Assembly (NCBI RefSeq): GCF_042139015.1
Contig: NZ_JBHIKY010000009.1
Coordinates: forward strand, 1 to 64,000
Direction: 5' to 3'
Source of the DNA: JBHIKY01 sp042139015
GTDB lineage: Bacteria > Bacillota > Bacilli > Bacillales > Marinococcaceae
DNA length: 64,000 nt
Made by a program: the position numbers and the translations under genes. This document shows, piece after piece, positions 62,580-64,000 of the stretch (position 1 is its first letter; the number at the start of each line of letters is the position of its first letter). The notes beneath the pieces are model-generated. The model ran no database searches, was not told the DNA's origin, and was given only the letters and a program-made list of their open reading frames with translations.

Positions 62580-63662
62580 TTACTTACACTGTCCGTCGTT
62601 CAACATGTTGATTATTTGTGTGCCGAATTCTTCGGTTGTGAGGCTCCCGCCGAGATCGGCTGTTTTCCTGCCCTGTGCCAGTATCTTCTCAACGGCACGG
62701 TTGATTGAGGAAGCTGCTTCGAGCAGAGTGTCGTCTTTTCGGCGCCGGCCGAGCCAGTCAAGCATCATCTGCGCAGACATTATTTCTGATACCGGGTTAG
62801 CAGCTCCTTTTCCTGCAATATCAGGTGCGGATCCATGAGTGGCCTGTGCTATCATCAAGGTTTCTCCCAGATTTAAGCCTGGAGCGAGCCCGAGACCGCC
62901 TATTAAGCCTGCGGCCTGGTCCGATAGTATATCTCCAAACATGTTAGTGGTCACAATAACATCAAAGGCTTCTGGTTTCTGGGTAAGATGAAGTGCAAAG
63001 GCATCAACATGAAAATCATCAACGACAATGTCAGGGAAGCGCTCAGCTACACGGAGGCAGCTTTCGTGAAATAAGCCGCAGCCCTGTCGGAGAACATTTT
63101 TCTTATGAACGATAGTGACATGTTTTTTGCGGGAAGCGGCTGACGCAAACGCCATCTCTGCTATTCTTTCAGAGGCTTTTCTAGTAACGAGCCGTATGGA
63201 GAGCGCTGTGTCCGGATCTGTCATAAATTCCCCGGAATTCGAGTAAAGGTTACGGTCGGCGTACATTCCTTCGGTGTTTTCTCTTACGACAACAAGGTCA
63301 ACATTCTGGTAGCGGGTGCGGACACCGTCATAATTTCGGGCAGGGCGGAAGTTCGCGTATAAATCGAAGTGCTTTCTCAGTCTTCCGCTCGGATTGACCA
63401 TCGCAGGGTCGGCTGTATCGTAAATATGGGTGGTCAGTGGACCAAGTATCGCGGCATCCGAATGGGTCAGGCCGGCAATTGTTTCCTCGGGGAGGGTCGT
63501 GCCATATTTCTTGTAAGCGGAAAGGCCTGCCGGAAGGTGCCTGAAATTCAATCTGAAATTGCCGCAGCGTTCCTGTGCTGCTCTAAGCACGTTGAAGGTT
63601 ACATTTACTATTTCAGGCCCAATTCCGTCCCCTTCCATGACAGCAATCTGATAACTATTCAT
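62580..63662 (-). CDS. Isocitrate/isopropylmalate dehydrogenase-family enzyme
   Basis: 360 residues of the beta-decarboxylating dehydrogenase family. IAVMEGDGIGPEIVN at the start, RENTEGMYADRNLY (substrate loop), VTIVHKKNVLRQGCGLF (catalytic Lys), TTNMFGDILSDQAAGLIGGL (metal Asp) and HGSAPDIAGKGAANP (NAD site). The substrate could be isocitrate, homoisocitrate, tartrate or a tricarballylate-derived acid. It follows an FAD-dependent reductase by 15 bases, so they form an operon, unlike leucine biosynthesis. AAAGGAG precedes the ATG. Confidence 0.88.
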   Translation of the reverse strand: MNSYQIAVMEGDGIGPEIVNVTFNVLRAAQERCGNFRLNFRHLPAGLSAYKKYGTTLPEETIAGLTHSDAAILGPLTTHIYDTADPAMVNPSGRLRKHFDLYANFRPARNYDGVRTRYQNVDLVVVRENTEGMYADRNLYSNSGEFMTDPDTALSIRLVTRKASERIAEMAFASAASRKKHVTIVHKKNVLRQGCGLFHESCLRVAERFPDIVVDDFHVDAFALHLTQKPEAFDVIVTTNMFGDILSDQAAGLIGGLGLAPGLNLGETLMIAQATHGSAPDIAGKGAANPVSEIMSAQMMLDWLGRRRKDDTLLEAASSINRAVEKILAQGRKTADLGGSLTTEEFGTQIINMLNDGQCK

Positions 63663-63677
63663 CGTTTATCTCCTTTG

Positions 63678-64000
63678 TCAGCGATTGTGAGCCCTGTTGT
63701 TCCGGGCATAGGCTGCGGCAGCGGCACCAGCGAGCCTTCCAAAGACGGAGCCTGACATCAACCCGGATCCGCCGGGGTAGTTTTCATAAAAGATGCCGCC
63801 GATCATTTCTCCTGCTGCAAACAGACCTTGAATCGGCGTCTTATCTTTCGATAGAACCTCTCCCGTCGGAGCAGCGTGGATACCTCCAAAAGAAAAAGTA
63901 ATGCCGCAGGTAATTGGATAAGCATAAAATGGTCCTTCTTCCAGGCGAAGAGCCCAGTTACTTTTTGGCGGGGTGATGCCAGTTGTTCCCTTGCCATCCT
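63678..64000 (-). CDS. FAD-dependent tricarballylate dehydrogenase/fumarate reductase-like flavoprotein, C-terminal part
   Basis: Minus-strand frame at the window edge: PFYAYPITCGITFSFGGIHA, APTGEVLSKDKTPIQGLFAA, GEMIGGIFYENYPGGSGLMS, GSVFGRLAGAAAAAYA. These are the C-terminal FAD-binding motifs of TcuA and fumarate-reductase flavoproteins. It probably oxidises a tricarboxylate such as tricarballylate for the following dehydrogenase. The N-terminus lies beyond 64000. Confidence 0.82.
   Translation of the reverse strand, partial: DGKGTTGITPPKSNWALRLEEGPFYAYPITCGITFSFGGIHAAPTGEVLSKDKTPIQGLFAAGEMIGGIFYENYPGGSGLMSGSVFGRLAGAAAAAYARNNRAHNR

Overview
The window looks like chromosomal DNA of a low-to-moderate GC Firmicute, most likely a halophilic or alkaliphilic member of the Bacillaceae. 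Signs are AGGAGG-type ribosome sites, many GTG/TTG starts, SLH-anchored cell-surface proteins, acidic proteins, TRAP transporters, catabolite-repression (cre-like) sites and a uronate isomerase of the divergent Bacillus halodurans type. Three near-perfect parS-like sites and one perfect Noc-type site suggest an origin-proximal chromosomal segment. No rRNA, tRNA or CRISPR array was seen.

Layout. 1-3.5 kb: end of an IS3-family element and a large SLH/NlpC-P60 surface protein. 3.9-9.2 kb: a 14-TM drug efflux pump, a DUF2975/HTH pair, a DUF817 protein and an ABC exporter. 9.8-18.3 kb: sparse and decaying DNA with a broken RibD-like reductase, the BdbD/BdbC disulfide pair, a GntR regulator, a disrupted secreted peptidase, an orphan mannonate-dehydratase-like enzyme, an orphan TctC receptor and a fragment of an ABC sugar permease. 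18.3-23 kb: MFS, LOG, MazG-like, kinase and HAD genes. 23.2-30 kb (minus strand): a complete hexuronate operon (GntR, uronate isomerase, TRAP P-Q-M, mannonate dehydratase, fructuronate reductase). 32.3-38.3 kb: a galactitol-type PTS operon with its own PRD regulator, a PfkB kinase, a class II aldolase and a 44-residue membrane protein. 38.7-45.9 kb: a frameshifted double-nitrilase lipoprotein, a GltS-type carrier, hydrolases and a racemase. 46.3-52.2 kb (minus): a GntR-controlled operon with DUF2848, an amidase, a second TRAP system and a DUF1445 hydro-lyase, probably for catabolism of an unidentified amide or acidic amino-acid derivative. 52.4-54 kb: a sodium/solute symporter with a tiny accessory protein. 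54.2-56.3 kb: an actin-like (ParM/Alp) gene, a small adaptor gene and an upstream iteron block, i.e. a plasmid-type partition cassette. 56.8-64 kb: a sigma factor, a second SLH protein, two unknown genes, an MsrA with UGA at its catalytic cysteine codon, a class D sortase, an IS remnant, and the end of an operon with a decarboxylating dehydrogenase and an FAD-dependent reductase.

Most notable: (1) msrA reads intact only if an in-frame UGA at the catalytic position is decoded as selenocysteine, and a suitable hairpin follows it; (2) three dispersed elements with an exact 21-bp period each lie 40-60 bp downstream of a parS-like or Noc-like palindrome; (3) two further intergenic arrays repeat TTTCC-type motifs every 19-21 bp, close to two helical turns; (4) the partition cassette sits among otherwise chromosomal genes.
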